DNA of 64,000 bases, from contig NZ_FTLX01000005.1 of assembly GCF_900156125.1 (NCBI RefSeq), forward strand, positions 124,001 through 188,000, given 5' to 3'. The position numbers and the translations under genes were made by a program. Positions 51,613 through 61,265 of this stretch are shown here, piece after piece (within the stretch, counting starts at the first letter, position 1; each line of letters begins with the position of its first letter). The notes below the pieces were generated by a model that ran no database searches, was not told the origin of the DNA, and saw only the letters and a list, made by a program, of their open reading frames with translations. Origin of the DNA: Domibacillus enclensis. GTDB lineage: Bacteria; Bacillota; Bacilli; Bacillales; Domibacillaceae.

Positions 51613-52329
51613 GTGAAGGTTACATTATTTATCACATGCATCGTCGATATGTTTCAAGCAGATGTGGGCAAAGCAACAGTAGAAGTGCTTGAACGGCTCG
51701 GCTGTGACATTGACTTTCCGATGGGACAGGTGTGCTGCGGACAGCCGGCGTACAATTCCGGTTACGTAGAAGAATCAAAGGATGCCATGAAAAAAATGAT
51801 TGCGACGTTTGAACACGCGGAAGTTGTTGTTACGCCGTCCGGGTCCTGTGCAACGATGTTCAAGGAATACCAGCATATATTCCACGATGATCCTATCTGG
51901 CGGCCGCGCGCGGAAAAGCTTGCGTCTAAAACGTATGAGCTGACCGAATTTATCGTTAATGTGCTGAAGGTGGAGAATGTCGGGGCAAAGCTGAGCGGTG
52001 TCGCGACTTACCATCCTTCCTGCCACATGACAAGGCTGCTCGGGGTAAAGGATGCACCGATGACGCTGCTGCACAATGTCGAAGGGCTTCAATTTGAGCC
52101 GCTGCCGAATGCACATAACTGCTGCGGCTTCGGCGGAACGTTTTCAGTGAAAATGGGCAACATTTCCGAGCAGATGGTCGATGAAAAAGTAGATTCAGCC
52201 GAACAAACAAAAGCAGACTTTTTAATTGGGGCAGATGGCGGCTGCTTAATGAACATTGGCGGCCGGATCGAACGACGAGGCAAGCCGATCCGTGTGATGC
52301 ATATCGCGGAAGTGCTAAACAGCCGGTGA
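51613..52329 (+). CDS. lutA: L-lactate utilisation Fe-S oxidoreductase subunit A
   Basis: 238 residues. GTG 51613 matches the LutA start (MKVTLF) and has GGGGTGAG (51601-51608) upstream; the in-frame GTG 51604 lies inside that site. Two Cys-rich CCG domains ([26 protein letters not shown]) as in glycolate-oxidase-like heterodisulfide reductase subunits. With LutB and LutC it oxidises L-lactate to pyruvate. The ribosome site can pair with the small RNA at 48594-48692. Confidence 0.95.
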   Translation: MKVTLFITCIVDMFQADVGKATVEVLERLGCDIDFPMGQVCCGQPAYNSGYVEESKDAMKKMIATFEHAEVVVTPSGSCATMFKEYQHIFHDDPIWRPRAEKLASKTYELTEFIVNVLKVENVGAKLSGVATYHPSCHMTRLLGVKDAPMTLLHNVEGLQFEPLPNAHNCCGFGGTFSVKMGNISEQMVDEKVDSAEQTKADFLIGADGGCLMNIGGRIERRGKPIRVMHIAEVLNSR

Positions 52330-52342
52330 GGGGGAGAAACGC

Positions 52343-53773
52343 ATGGCAATGAAAATCGGTGAAGGCAAATTTAAAGATAATGTGAATAAAAATATGGAAG
52401 ATACATTTATGCGTGGTGCCGTGGCAGGCGCACAGGAGCGGCTGCGGACGCGCCGTTTAGATGCGGCCGAAGAGCTCGGCAACTGGGAAGAGTGGCGGTC
52501 ACACGGAGAAGAAATTCGCCAGCACGTCCTTAACAATCTGGACTATTACTTGCATGAATTAACAGAAAATATTCAAAAGCGCGGGGGGCACGTGTTTTTT
52601 GCTGAAACAGCGGATGAGGCAAATGCGTATGTGCGTGAAGTCGTCAATAGTAAAAATGGCAAAAAGATTTTAAAAGCGAAATCAATGGTGACAGAAGAAA
52701 TTGGCTTAAATCAGATGTTAGAGGAAGAAGGCTGCGAGGTCATTGAAACCGATCTCGGTGAATACATTTTGCAGCTGGACGAGCATGATCCTCCGTCTCA
52801 TATTGTGACTCCGGCGCTTCATAAAAACAAAGAACAGATTCGGGATGTGTTCACAGAAAAGCTGGATTATAAGCTGACGGAAAAACCGGAGGAGCTTGCA
52901 CTTCATGCGCGTGAAAAGCTGCGTCAGGAATTCCTGACAGCTGATATTGGCATCACAGGCTGTAACTTTGCGATTGCAGAATCCGGCTCGGTCGGTCTTG
53001 TAACGAACGAAGGCAACGCAGGGCTTGTCACTGACCTGCCTAAAACACAAATTACTGTCATGGGCATGGAACGGATCGTGCCGACATTTGAGGAATTTGA
53101 AGTGCTTGTCGGCTTATTAACCCGCAGCGCTGTTGGACAAAAGCTGACAAGCTACATTACCGCCTTGACCGGACCGCGCATGGACGGAGAAGCGGACGGA
53201 CCGGAGGAGTTCCACCTTGTCATCGTGGACAACGGCCGTTCAGGCATTCTGGGAACTGAATTTCAGTCTGTGCTGCAATGCATTCGGTGTGCGGCCTGTA
53301 TTAATGTTTGCCCGGTTTACCGGCATATTGGCGGCCATTCCTACAATTCGATTTATCCAGGGCCAATTGGCGCTGTGTTAACACCGCTTCTTGGCGGTTA
53401 TGATGACTTTAAAGATCTGCCTTACGCGTCAACGCTTTGCGCGGCTTGCACCGACGCTTGTCCAGTGAAGATTCCGCTTCACGAATTGCTGCATAAACAC
53501 CGCCAGGTCATCGTGGAGCGGGAAGGTCGGGCGCCGATCTCGGAAAAGCTGGCGATGAAAGCCTTTGGTCTTGGAGCGGCATCCAATCCGATGTATGCAG
53601 CCGGCTCGAAAATGGCGTCGGCGATGATGAAGCCCTTTACGAAAAATGACCGGATCTCAAGCGGACCGGGACCGCTAAAGGCATGGACGGAAATTCGCGA
53701 ATTCCCGGCGCCGAATAAGGAACGGTTCCGTGACTGGTTTAAAGAACATGAAAAAGGAGGCGGCGGGCAATGA
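52343..53773 (+). CDS. lutB: L-lactate utilisation Fe-S protein LutB
   Basis: 476 residues; ATG 52343 with GAGGGGGAG. N-terminal LUD domain (about 60-290, [28 protein letters not shown]) and C-terminal ferredoxin part with two [4Fe-4S] motifs ([24 protein letters not shown]). The sequence follows B. subtilis LutB closely throughout. Carries electrons from L-lactate oxidation. Overlaps lutC by 4 bp. Confidence 0.96.
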   Translation: MAMKIGEGKFKDNVNKNMEDTFMRGAVAGAQERLRTRRLDAAEELGNWEEWRSHGEEIRQHVLNNLDYYLHELTENIQKRGGHVFFAETADEANAYVREVVNSKNGKKILKAKSMVTEEIGLNQMLEEEGCEVIETDLGEYILQLDEHDPPSHIVTPALHKNKEQIRDVFTEKLDYKLTEKPEELALHAREKLRQEFLTADIGITGCNFAIAESGSVGLVTNEGNAGLVTDLPKTQITVMGMERIVPTFEEFEVLVGLLTRSAVGQKLTSYITALTGPRMDGEADGPEEFHLVIVDNGRSGILGTEFQSVLQCIRCAACINVCPVYRHIGGHSYNSIYPGPIGAVLTPLLGGYDDFKDLPYASTLCAACTDACPVKIPLHELLHKHRQVIVEREGRAPISEKLAMKAFGLGAASNPMYAAGSKMASAMMKPFTKNDRISSGPGPLKAWTEIREFPAPNKERFRDWFKEHEKGGGGQ

Positions 53774-54480
53774 TCCATCACCGTGATGCATTTTTAAATA
53801 ATGTTGCCAAACAGCTTGGCCGCAGCCGAAATACAACCGTCAAGCCGGAGCGCAACTGGCAGTTTCGTCCGCAAGATAAGACGCTCACGAACAAAACACC
53901 GGATGAACTGATGACGATTTTTCGGGACCAGTGCCGGTTAATTCACACCGAGTTAATTGAAACAACAGGAGAAAAGCTGGCTGACGTACTCGAAGCAACC
54001 GTGAATCTGTACGGCGGCGGACCGATTTCGCTTTGGGATGATCCGCGCTATACGGAATTCGGTCTTGCTTCTCTCATCGATGAAACGTGGCCGTCCCGCC
54101 GCGTAGACGTGCACAAATGGGACGCTGAACAGGGCAAAGAAAACATTGCTAGAGCCGAGCAGGCAAACGTCGGCATCACCTTTAGCGACATGACGCTGGC
54201 GGAGTCAGGTACAGTCGTGCTGTTTTCCAGCACAGGCAAAGGGCGTACGGTCAGCCTGCTTCCGAAGCAATACATTGCGATTATTCCGAAAAGCACGATC
54301 GTGCCGCGCATGACGCAGGCCGCACAGGAAATCTCCCGCCGTGTTCAGGCAGGAGAAACGATTCCTTCGTGCATTAACTTTGTAACCGGACCGAGCAACT
54401 CAGCCGACATTGAAATGAATTTAGTCGTCGGCGTGCATGGCCCGGTGAAAGCCGCTTATATTGTCGTCGAAGACCGCTAA
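53770..54480 (+). CDS. lutC: L-lactate utilisation protein LutC
   Basis: 236 residues, LUD-domain protein. ATG 53770 overlaps the lutB stop (ATGA), preceded by AAGGAGG. Conserved stretches include [20 protein letters not shown] and [19 protein letters not shown]. Third component of the LutABC L-lactate oxidation complex. A strong terminator ends the operon. Confidence 0.95.
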   Translation: MIHHRDAFLNNVAKQLGRSRNTTVKPERNWQFRPQDKTLTNKTPDELMTIFRDQCRLIHTELIETTGEKLADVLEATVNLYGGGPISLWDDPRYTEFGLASLIDETWPSRRVDVHKWDAEQGKENIARAEQANVGITFSDMTLAESGTVVLFSSTGKGRTVSLLPKQYIAIIPKSTIVPRMTQAAQEISRRVQAGETIPSCINFVTGPSNSADIEMNLVVGVHGPVKAAYIVVEDR

Positions 54481-54486
54481 AATCAA

Positions 54487-54522
54487 AAAGCACCGCAGCT
54501 TACTATTGCTGCGGTGTTTTTT
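54487..54522 (+). terminator. Terminator of lutABC
   Basis: CACCGCAGC / GCTGCGGTG stem and T6. Confidence 0.9.
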
Positions 54523-54607
54523 CATGCTGTTGAAAAAGCCTTTGTCAATGAAAACCAGGTGACCCTTTCTCTTTTTTAAAGCTAATGTGCTTGCGCGAAC
54601 ACAGTCT

Positions 54608-54736
54608 GGGCGGCTTCTGCAGGACTGCGCGTTCCTGGGGGCGGGCGGTGAGCTAACTTTTGACGCTGATGCGTCAAAAGTGGATCTCACCTGACCCGCT
54701 TGATCCCAAGGAGTCTCCGTCCTGCGCCAGCCGCCC
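54608..54736 (-). repeat. Structured Bacillaceae-type intergenic repeat R1
   Basis: 129 bp with nested perfect stems: GGGCGGCT/AGCCGCCC, GCAGGAC/GTCCTGC, GCGGG/CCCGC, GGTGAG/CTCACC and ACTTTTGACGC/GCGTCAAAAGT around TGAT. Read on the minus strand it contains GGAGACTCC..AAGCGGGTCAGGTGAGA, the frame I know from a G+C-rich repeat scattered in many Bacillaceae genomes. No reading frame. Confidence 0.8.
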
Positions 54737-54917
54737 TTAGTGGGGAGGAAACGCAGCTGGTAAAATCCAAAAGAAGCGTGATGAACGAAAAAAACCATTC
54801 TGCTCTTCACACGAAAAAAGAGAAGCTTCTGTTCATCCATCTACTCGTTAGTCATTGAAAACAAGCCGTTTTCAAGCATTTTTATCTTTTATCCTCACTG
54901 TTTCATTAGAACCACAA
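54737..54917. other. Gap between the two structured repeats
   Basis: About 180 bp of A+T-richer sequence without a credible ORF, promoter or hairpin of note; part of the 0.7-kb gene-free stretch 54481-55209. Confidence 0.5.
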
Positions 54918-55041
54918 CGGGCGCAGGGAGGCCGGCGAAGACTCCCACTGGACGAGCGGACAGGGTGAAACAGCCACGGTTTTTGGGCTGGTTCAGCGTT
55001 CGCCCAGTAGGAAAGCGGAGCCGGCAGCCCGGAGCCCCTGA
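54918..55041 (+). repeat. Structured Bacillaceae-type intergenic repeat R2
   Basis: Same family as R1 in the opposite orientation: GCCGGCGAAGACTCC..GAGCGGACAGGGTGAAA at the left and GTAGGAAAGCGGAGCCGGC at the right. Nested pairs include GCCGGC/GCCGGC, ACTGG/CCAGT and CAGCC/GGCTG. More diverged than R1, and no coding potential. Confidence 0.75.
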
Positions 55042-55209
55042 ATGTTCTTTTCTAGAAAGATAACCGTCTTTATGTTGCTCATAAAAAAGAAAATGCCATA
55101 AAGAAATACCTATATTCCCCTGACACGTTTGTTTTTTGTCTTGTCAAAAAAGCTTTTTACGATCAAAATGGAATCGATTACATGATTAAGTTAGAAAGGA
55201 GGCAGCTTT

Positions 55210-56955
55210 ATGAGAATAAAGCAAAAGCTGCTCATTTTTGTGCGAAATACCATTTTAAATAGCATTCAGCGAAAACTGATGGGGACACTGCTGCTTGTGA
55301 TGATCGTTCCATTGCTGATCTTCATGGTCATTTCAACGCAAATCTCCCGCGGCACGGTAGAATCCTCTGAAATCAGCTCCAACATCTCACGGCTGGCGCT
55401 TTCCGGAAGCTATATGGAGGAACAGATTCAGCTTTACGACGAATTTCTGTTTGACGAAATGGTCGATGAGCAGCTTGTGCCAAGTATCGCGTCCGTGGAA
55501 AACATTGATACAGCTGGTGTGTTTTATCGGATGAATTATGTCCGGGACAAGCTTTTCGGCTTATTTAATGGACGGGACGATATGGTGTCAGCTTCCCTTA
55601 TCTCATTTGAAAACAATCAGCTGTACCAAGTGAAGGACAATGACTTTTTCGTTTATCCCTACTTGGATTTACCCGCAAGGCAAGACAACAAGCAGGCCAT
55701 TTTCAGAGTCGACGAACAAGCAGGAACCTTTTCATTTGAGCGGTATATTTACCGGTTTGAAAACCAGCAGGTCGTCGGAAAAATTCAAATTGCCATCGAT
55801 TTTTCTTTTATGGATCATATTGCAGAAAATTTAAAAAGCAACGAGGGTGAGCATATTGTTCTTCTGAATAGGAAGGGAGAGGCTCTTTACAGCCCGGAGG
55901 ATGTCACATTTACAAAAGCATTTAGCGAAAAGGTGGCAGATCGTTCAACAAAAGGTGCTTATTTAGTGGAGGACGAACATTATTATTTTCTTCAGCCAAT
56001 GATGGAGGGCGATTTGATTTTAGTGAAAATGGTCCCCAAAGAGGTCATGATGGTCGGTGCCGTTTATATCGGACGATCTGGAGCAGTGATCTTGCTAGTA
56101 TCTATGATTTTGACGGCGATCCTTTCTATACTGGTGTCAAATCAAGTTGCCAGACCGATTGTGTCCCTGACAAAAGCAATGGACCGCGTGGAAGAAACCG
56201 ATTTTCGTGTGAACATGAAAACAAGCCGTACGGATGAAATCGGCATCCTGCACCGGAAATACAAAGAAATGATCGACCGGATTCGAGATTTAATCGAGAA
56301 AAACTATAAGCGTGAAATGGAAACAAGGGACGCTCAGTTTCTAGCGCTTCAGGCACAAATTAATCCGCATTTTCTGTACAATACGCTTCAAGTGATCGGA
56401 GGAATGGCGCTGAAAAATGGATCAAATGATATTTACAGCATGACACAGAAGCTGGCGCTTATGTTCCGCTACATTACGAATAAACAGGGAGATCTTGTTC
56501 CAATTCAGGAAGAAATCGCTCATTTAAACAATTATTTATACATTCAGCAGGTCCGTTTTGGTGAGGACGTTTCCATCCAGCTGTTCGTTGATGAAGAAGT
56601 AAACGATTCGCTTATTCCTTTACTATCCCTTCAGCCCATTATTGAAAATGCGTTCAAGCATGGATTTGAGAGAAAAACGGAAAAAGGCATTCTGAAGATC
56701 GACATTCAAAAAGTGTTTGATGAGATCGAGATTATTGTGAAGGATAACGGCGTTGGTATGAGTGAAAGGCGGCTTCAGGAAGTTCAGCACAAATTAGCAG
56801 CAGATGGTTTTTCAGAGGAGCGCAGCATTGGTATTAAAAACGTCGATGCCCGGATAAAGCTTTACTTCGGCGTGGAATACGGCATCGAGCTTGAAAGTAT
56901 TGAAAACGAATATACGCAGGTGGCGATCCGAATCCCCTCTGCAGAAACGGAGTGA
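55210..56955 (+). CDS. Sensor histidine kinase, YesM/LytS type
   Basis: 581 residues; ATG 55210 with AAAGGAGG. Two membrane segments (about 24-45 and 285-305) enclose a dCache-like extracellular region; then HAMP (about 310-365), a His_kinase domain with INPHFLYNTLQ (His387) and HATPase_c (IENAFKHGF, DNGVGMS). It pairs with the response regulator that starts 8 nt downstream. YesMN-type systems sense plant-derived oligosaccharides and switch on adjacent uptake operons; the ABC importer and glycosidases downstream fit this. Confidence 0.92.
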   Translation: MRIKQKLLIFVRNTILNSIQRKLMGTLLLVMIVPLLIFMVISTQISRGTVESSEISSNISRLALSGSYMEEQIQLYDEFLFDEMVDEQLVPSIASVENIDTAGVFYRMNYVRDKLFGLFNGRDDMVSASLISFENNQLYQVKDNDFFVYPYLDLPARQDNKQAIFRVDEQAGTFSFERYIYRFENQQVVGKIQIAIDFSFMDHIAENLKSNEGEHIVLLNRKGEALYSPEDVTFTKAFSEKVADRSTKGAYLVEDEHYYFLQPMMEGDLILVKMVPKEVMMVGAVYIGRSGAVILLVSMILTAILSILVSNQVARPIVSLTKAMDRVEETDFRVNMKTSRTDEIGILHRKYKEMIDRIRDLIEKNYKREMETRDAQFLALQAQINPHFLYNTLQVIGGMALKNGSNDIYSMTQKLALMFRYITNKQGDLVPIQEEIAHLNNYLYIQQVRFGEDVSIQLFVDEEVNDSLIPLLSLQPIIENAFKHGFERKTEKGILKIDIQKVFDEIEIIVKDNGVGMSERRLQEVQHKLAADGFSEERSIGIKNVDARIKLYFGVEYGIELESIENEYTQVAIRIPSAETE

Positions 56956-56962
56956 CATGACG

Positions 56963-58039
56963 ATGACGACGGTATTAATTATTGACGATGAAAAATGGAC
57001 GCGTGATACAGTAAAGGCGCTGATCAACCAGGAGTCATGGGGTATTACCGAGCTTGACGAAGCGGTAAATGGTGAAAAAGCCCTTGAGAAAATCAAAGCC
57101 AAACGGCCGGATATGGTCATCACTGATATGAAAATGCCCGGTATGGATGGCATCGGACTGCTTGAAGTGCTGGAGCGGGAATACCCGGAGCTCCCGGTCA
57201 TTGTGCTGAGCGGCTATCAGGATTTTATGTATACACGGCAGGCCATCAGGGCACGAGCGGTTGAATATTTGACCAAGCCGGTGGATGGAGAAGAGCTTAA
57301 TCAAGCGATCGGAAAAGCGGTTATGGAAATGCGGAAGCAGGAGGAGCAGCAAATGAGCAGCCCGCTGTTTGCCTCCAAGCAGCCGGAAATGACAACGATC
57401 ACAGATCCCTTTTTCGGGACGCTGGGGTTTTCATTAAAAGAATTAAACGCGGAACAGTTTCATGCAACCATACGATCGTTTGACACAAAGCTTACCCAGG
57501 TGCTGAAACGAAATGAAGCCTTCCGCTATCATCTTCACAAACAGTTTGTTGTGTTGATGGAGACGACTATGAAACACTTTGACGTTACAGCAGAAGACCT
57601 TGGGTTTAAACGAAAAGAATTTTTGTATGAGCCGGCCCTTTCAGTTGAAGAGCAATTGACGAATATGCAGCAGATTGGGAAAGCAGCCATTCAGAAAATA
57701 AAAGAAGGGGCAAAGCAAAAGTCACGGGTCAACTTGGACGAAATTAAGGAGTATATTGAAGAGCATTATGCATCAGCCGACTTATCACTCGGCATGATCT
57801 CCAGGAAATTTTTCGTGAGCAAGGAATATTTGACGACCGCTTTTAAAAAGAAATTTGGCTGTAACATTACAGAATTTATTATTGAATACCGGATGGCACA
57901 AGCAAAGGAGCTGGTGGAAACAACGACGCTTCAATTTAAAACAATCGGCAGTATGGTCGGCTACGAGGATGTTTCTTACTTTTACCGGCTGTTCAAAAAA
58001 GTGTACGGCACTTCGCCTGGCTGCATGAGGAAAGGTTAA
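56963..58039 (+). CDS. AraC-type response regulator, YesN type
   Basis: 358 residues. ATG 56963 has ACGGAG 10 nt upstream; ATG 56957 is an equal alternative. Receiver domain (VLIIDDEKWTRD; phospho-acceptor Asp55 in VITDMKMPG; Lys in YLTKPVDG), a linker of about 150 residues and a C-terminal AraC HTH pair (LSLGMISRKFFVSKEYLTTAFKKKF region and IGSMVGYEDVSYFYRLFKKVYGTSP region). Activator of the neighbouring sugar operon by family precedent. Confidence 0.92.
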   Translation: MTTVLIIDDEKWTRDTVKALINQESWGITELDEAVNGEKALEKIKAKRPDMVITDMKMPGMDGIGLLEVLEREYPELPVIVLSGYQDFMYTRQAIRARAVEYLTKPVDGEELNQAIGKAVMEMRKQEEQQMSSPLFASKQPEMTTITDPFFGTLGFSLKELNAEQFHATIRSFDTKLTQVLKRNEAFRYHLHKQFVVLMETTMKHFDVTAEDLGFKRKEFLYEPALSVEEQLTNMQQIGKAAIQKIKEGAKQKSRVNLDEIKEYIEEHYASADLSLGMISRKFFVSKEYLTTAFKKKFGCNITEFIIEYRMAQAKELVETTTLQFKTIGSMVGYEDVSYFYRLFKKVYGTSPGCMRKG

Positions 58040-58050
58040 TATAATACAAA

Positions 58051-58064
58051 TGTAAGCGCTAATA
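58051..58064. promoter_or_regulatory. Candidate CcpA (cre) site upstream of the sugar ABC operon
   Basis: TGTAAGCGCTAATA, close to TGWAARCGYTWNCW, 63 bp before the binding-protein start. Confidence 0.55.
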
Positions 58065-58126
58065 TTGTCGATTTATTAAGGTGCGAAAACACATTATGAT
58101 AGAAAAAAAGCAAAGGGGAGATGGAA

Positions 58127-59407
58127 ATGAAGAAAGCGTTTACTTTGCCGTTCGCATCCGTTTTAATCGCTGGAATGCTTGCAGGCTGCGGAGGAGAAAG
58201 CAGCTCATCAGGAGGGTCATCCTCGGGGGATTCGGATCAAGTGGAGCTGAAGGTGTTTATCGGCCAGCCTCGCTTTAAAGAGCAGTATGAAACCTATATC
58301 GACCAGTTCGTCGCCAAGCAGAAAGAAGAAGAGGGACGAGATGTGACGGTCAAGCTTGAACTTCCGAGCGTAAATGAAGCGGACGAGCTGCTGAAAACGC
58401 GGCTTGCATCTGGAGACAGTCCAGACGTCTTTGCCCTTCATGCTGTAAACGATATTCCTGTCTATGATAAAGCCGGTTACCTGGAGGATTTATCAGGAGA
58501 GCCCTTTGTAGAAAAAATGTACGAGACGGTTTCACCGGCAGTAACCAAGGATGATCGTGTTCTAGCTCTTCCGCTTGAAACGCTTCAGTGGGGCTACATT
58601 TACAACAAGGATCTATTTGAAAAGCACGGGGTAGAGCTGCCTCAAACGTTCACAGAGCTAGAAGCAGCCGTGAAAACGTTTGAAGAGGCAAATGTCACAC
58701 CGTTTATCCGGGCGTACAAAGATTCTTACATTCCACAGCTGTTCCTGCCGCTAACAGTCGGTGCGCTTGAGAGCACATCACAGGCCGGCTTCATTGACAA
58801 AATGAATGCAGATGACACATCGTTCGATCAGCTGAAGGATGAGATGTTCCCTATTATTGATCTCGTTCATGCGCATGGAACAGACCGTCCGTTTGAAGTT
58901 GGACAAGATCAGGGAGCCGCCGCATTTGCAGCCGGCGAAGCCGCTATGTGGGTACAGGGTCCGTGGATGGCCGAATCATTAATGGCAACCAATCCAGACT
59001 TTAACTTCGGTGTTGCTCCCCTGCCAATCAATGATGACCCAAATGCGACATTGATTGATTTAAGTACATCGACGTCACTGGCTGTGTCAAAGCAAAGTGA
59101 AGTAAAAGATGTCGCAAAAGATTTTATCAATTATATCCTTGATGAGCAGGACTCAAGCGAGCTATATGAAAGCCTTGGCTTTAACCCGATTTCAGATGTT
59201 CACACATTCGAGCCGTATCCGTGGCTTGTTGACTCAGCAAAATATGTAGAAGAAGGCAAGGTGTATCAGGACCCGTCCATTCCGGCAGCGGTGAAATCAG
59301 CGTCCGAAAAGCTGCTTCAAAGCTACTATGCGGAAGATGCCACACAGGATGAAGTCGTAGAAGGCCTTGACCGCGCATGGCAGGAATACAACAAGCTGAA
59401 TAAATAA
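58127..59407 (+). CDS. Sugar ABC importer substrate-binding lipoprotein
   Basis: 426 residues from ATG 58127 (AAAGGGGAG 6 nt upstream). Lipobox MLAGC (Cys21) after a classical signal, then a Ser/Gly linker and an extracellular solute-binding family 1 fold (RLASGDSPDVFALH, GYIYNKDLFEKHGVELPQTF, GEAAMWVQGPWMAES). Family members bind oligosaccharides. First gene of an operon with two permeases and GH42/GH30 enzymes. No ATPase gene is present, so a shared MsmX-type ATPase is expected. Confidence 0.92.
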   Translation: MKKAFTLPFASVLIAGMLAGCGGESSSSGGSSSGDSDQVELKVFIGQPRFKEQYETYIDQFVAKQKEEEGRDVTVKLELPSVNEADELLKTRLASGDSPDVFALHAVNDIPVYDKAGYLEDLSGEPFVEKMYETVSPAVTKDDRVLALPLETLQWGYIYNKDLFEKHGVELPQTFTELEAAVKTFEEANVTPFIRAYKDSYIPQLFLPLTVGALESTSQAGFIDKMNADDTSFDQLKDEMFPIIDLVHAHGTDRPFEVGQDQGAAAFAAGEAAMWVQGPWMAESLMATNPDFNFGVAPLPINDDPNATLIDLSTSTSLAVSKQSEVKDVAKDFINYILDEQDSSELYESLGFNPISDVHTFEPYPWLVDSAKYVEEGKVYQDPSIPAAVKSASEKLLQSYYAEDATQDEVVEGLDRAWQEYNKLNK

Positions 59408-59474
59408 GTTGTGGAGGAAAGGCAGCTTTCAAGCTGTCTTTCCTACTATCAAACAACGAAAGGACTGATAAAGA

Positions 59475-60419
59475 ATGACGGTAAAAGCCATTAATGACAA
59501 AAAGAATACGTCAGTCAATGTGCGCAAAAAAGAAAAAAAACTGCGGACGAAAAGCAGCCATCTTGGCTTGATTCTCTTCGTTCTGCCAGCGTTCGTTTTT
59601 TACTTTATCTTTTTATTTATCCCAATGATTGGGGCCGGCGTATACAGCTTCACCGATTGGAACGGTTTGAACCCAACGTACAACTTTGTTGGATTTGCGA
59701 ATTACATTGAAGCATTTAGGGATGACCCTGCATTCCGCCACTCGTTTTTCTTTACACTGCGCTACACGATTGTCGTGTTCTTCGTGCAAAATATTATTGC
59801 GCTGTTCCTTGCGCTTCTCATTGAATCCAGAATAAAATCAAAAGGCTTTTTCAGAACCATCTTTTTTATGCCGAATATGATCAGCTTAATCATCAGCGCC
59901 TTTATGTTTTCGTTCATCTTCACCAACGTATTTCCAGAGCTTTCTCAAAAAGCGGTCTTTTCGTTTCTCGATCAGTCCTGGATCGGTGACCCGAAGGTTT
60001 CCTTTTATTCGATCGTCATCGTTTCACTCTGGCAGGGAATTGGCTACATGATGATCATTTACATGGCAGCACTGCAGGGTGTGCCGAAATCATTGTCAGA
60101 AGCGGCCATGATTGATGGCGCAACCATTTTCCAGCGCCTGCGCCATGTAACGATTCCAATGATTATGCATGCGATAACAATTTGCTCATTTTTAACGTTG
60201 AATGGCGCGTTTAAAGTATTTGATGTAGTGTATGCGCTGACACAAGGGGGCCCTGGGACATCTACACAGGTTATGACGTTGAATATTTACCAGGAAGCGT
60301 TCTCGAACAACTTCCGGTTTGGATACGCCAACTCAAAGGCGATGATTTTGTTTCTCGTCGTGCTCATCATTACGATTATTCAAATCAGAGTGTTAAAACG
60401 CAAGGAGGTTGAAGCGTAA
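59475..60419 (+). CDS. Sugar ABC importer permease (MalF/LacF type)
   Basis: 314 residues; ATG 59475 with AAAGGAC. A basic N-terminus (KKEKKLRTKSS), six membrane segments, and the EAA loop SLSEAAMIDGATIFQRLRHV. The C-terminus overlaps the next permease start by one base (TAATG). CUT1-type oligosaccharide importer component. Confidence 0.93.
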   Translation: MTVKAINDKKNTSVNVRKKEKKLRTKSSHLGLILFVLPAFVFYFIFLFIPMIGAGVYSFTDWNGLNPTYNFVGFANYIEAFRDDPAFRHSFFFTLRYTIVVFFVQNIIALFLALLIESRIKSKGFFRTIFFMPNMISLIISAFMFSFIFTNVFPELSQKAVFSFLDQSWIGDPKVSFYSIVIVSLWQGIGYMMIIYMAALQGVPKSLSEAAMIDGATIFQRLRHVTIPMIMHAITICSFLTLNGAFKVFDVVYALTQGGPGTSTQVMTLNIYQEAFSNNFRFGYANSKAMILFLVVLIITIIQIRVLKRKEVEA

Positions 60420-61243
60420 TGAAACAAAGTAAAGCCGCTTCATGGTCGGTAAATCTCATTCTTTCCCTTTTCGCGGTTGTTTCCTTTTTTCCGATCTACA
60501 TGTCCGTGATCAACTCATTTAAAACACAGGCTGAAATATTCGATTCGGTGCTGGCTTTGCCGAAAAATTTCTCTTTTGACAATTACATTGGCGTTTTTCA
60601 AGAGCTGAATTTACTCAGCAGCGCCTTTAATACATTGATAGTCACGATTGTAGGACTGGCCGGAATTGTTTTCTGCGGTTCACTTGCCGGGTACAAGCTG
60701 GCTCGGACGTCTGGGAAGTTCAGCAATTTTCTGTTCATGCTGTTTGTCGCCTCCATGCTTGTTCCCTTTCATTCGATCATGATCACACTCAGCCAGATGG
60801 CAAAAGGAGTCGGTGCGCAAGGCTCCTTAATCGGACTCGGCTTTATTTATATCGGGCTCGGCGTGAACATGGCGGTGTTTCTGTATCATGGGTTTGTTAA
60901 AGCGATCCCGAAAGAGCTGGAGGAAGCCGCAAAAATCGATGGCTGCAATGATTTTCAAATTTTCACGAAAATTATTTTTCCGCTTTTAAAGCCGATTACA
61001 GCAACGATTTTAGTATTAAACGTGCTATGGCTGTGGAATGACTTCCTTCTGCCGCTCATTATGCTGACAGATGTGAACGATTATACGCTCATGCTGTCCA
61101 TCAATATGCTGTTCGGCCAATATGCTGCGGACTGGCCAAAAATTCTGGCTGCCCTTGTGTTAACAGCGTTGCCGGTCGTTGTCTTCTACGCATTCTTCCA
61201 GAAATATATTTTAGAAGGAATTGCGGACGGAGCGATTAAATAA
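60419..61243 (+). CDS. Sugar ABC importer permease (MalG/LacG type)
   Basis: 274 residues. Six membrane segments and the EAA loop ELEEAAKIDGCNDFQIFTKI; opens with PIYMSVINSFKTQAEIF typical of MalG-like subunits and ends EGIADGAIK. Partner of the MalF-type gene, coupled by a 1-bp overlap. Confidence 0.93.
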   Translation: MKQSKAASWSVNLILSLFAVVSFFPIYMSVINSFKTQAEIFDSVLALPKNFSFDNYIGVFQELNLLSSAFNTLIVTIVGLAGIVFCGSLAGYKLARTSGKFSNFLFMLFVASMLVPFHSIMITLSQMAKGVGAQGSLIGLGFIYIGLGVNMAVFLYHGFVKAIPKELEEAAKIDGCNDFQIFTKIIFPLLKPITATILVLNVLWLWNDFLLPLIMLTDVNDYTLMLSINMLFGQYAADWPKILAALVLTALPVVVFYAFFQKYILEGIADGAIK

Positions 61244-61265
61244 AAAGAAGAAAGAGTGAGGTTTG

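Noticed and set aside
54421-54840. 139-codon minus-strand frame over lutC end and repeat R1
   Set aside because: Runs across a terminator and a structured repeat; no start signal, composition not protein-like.
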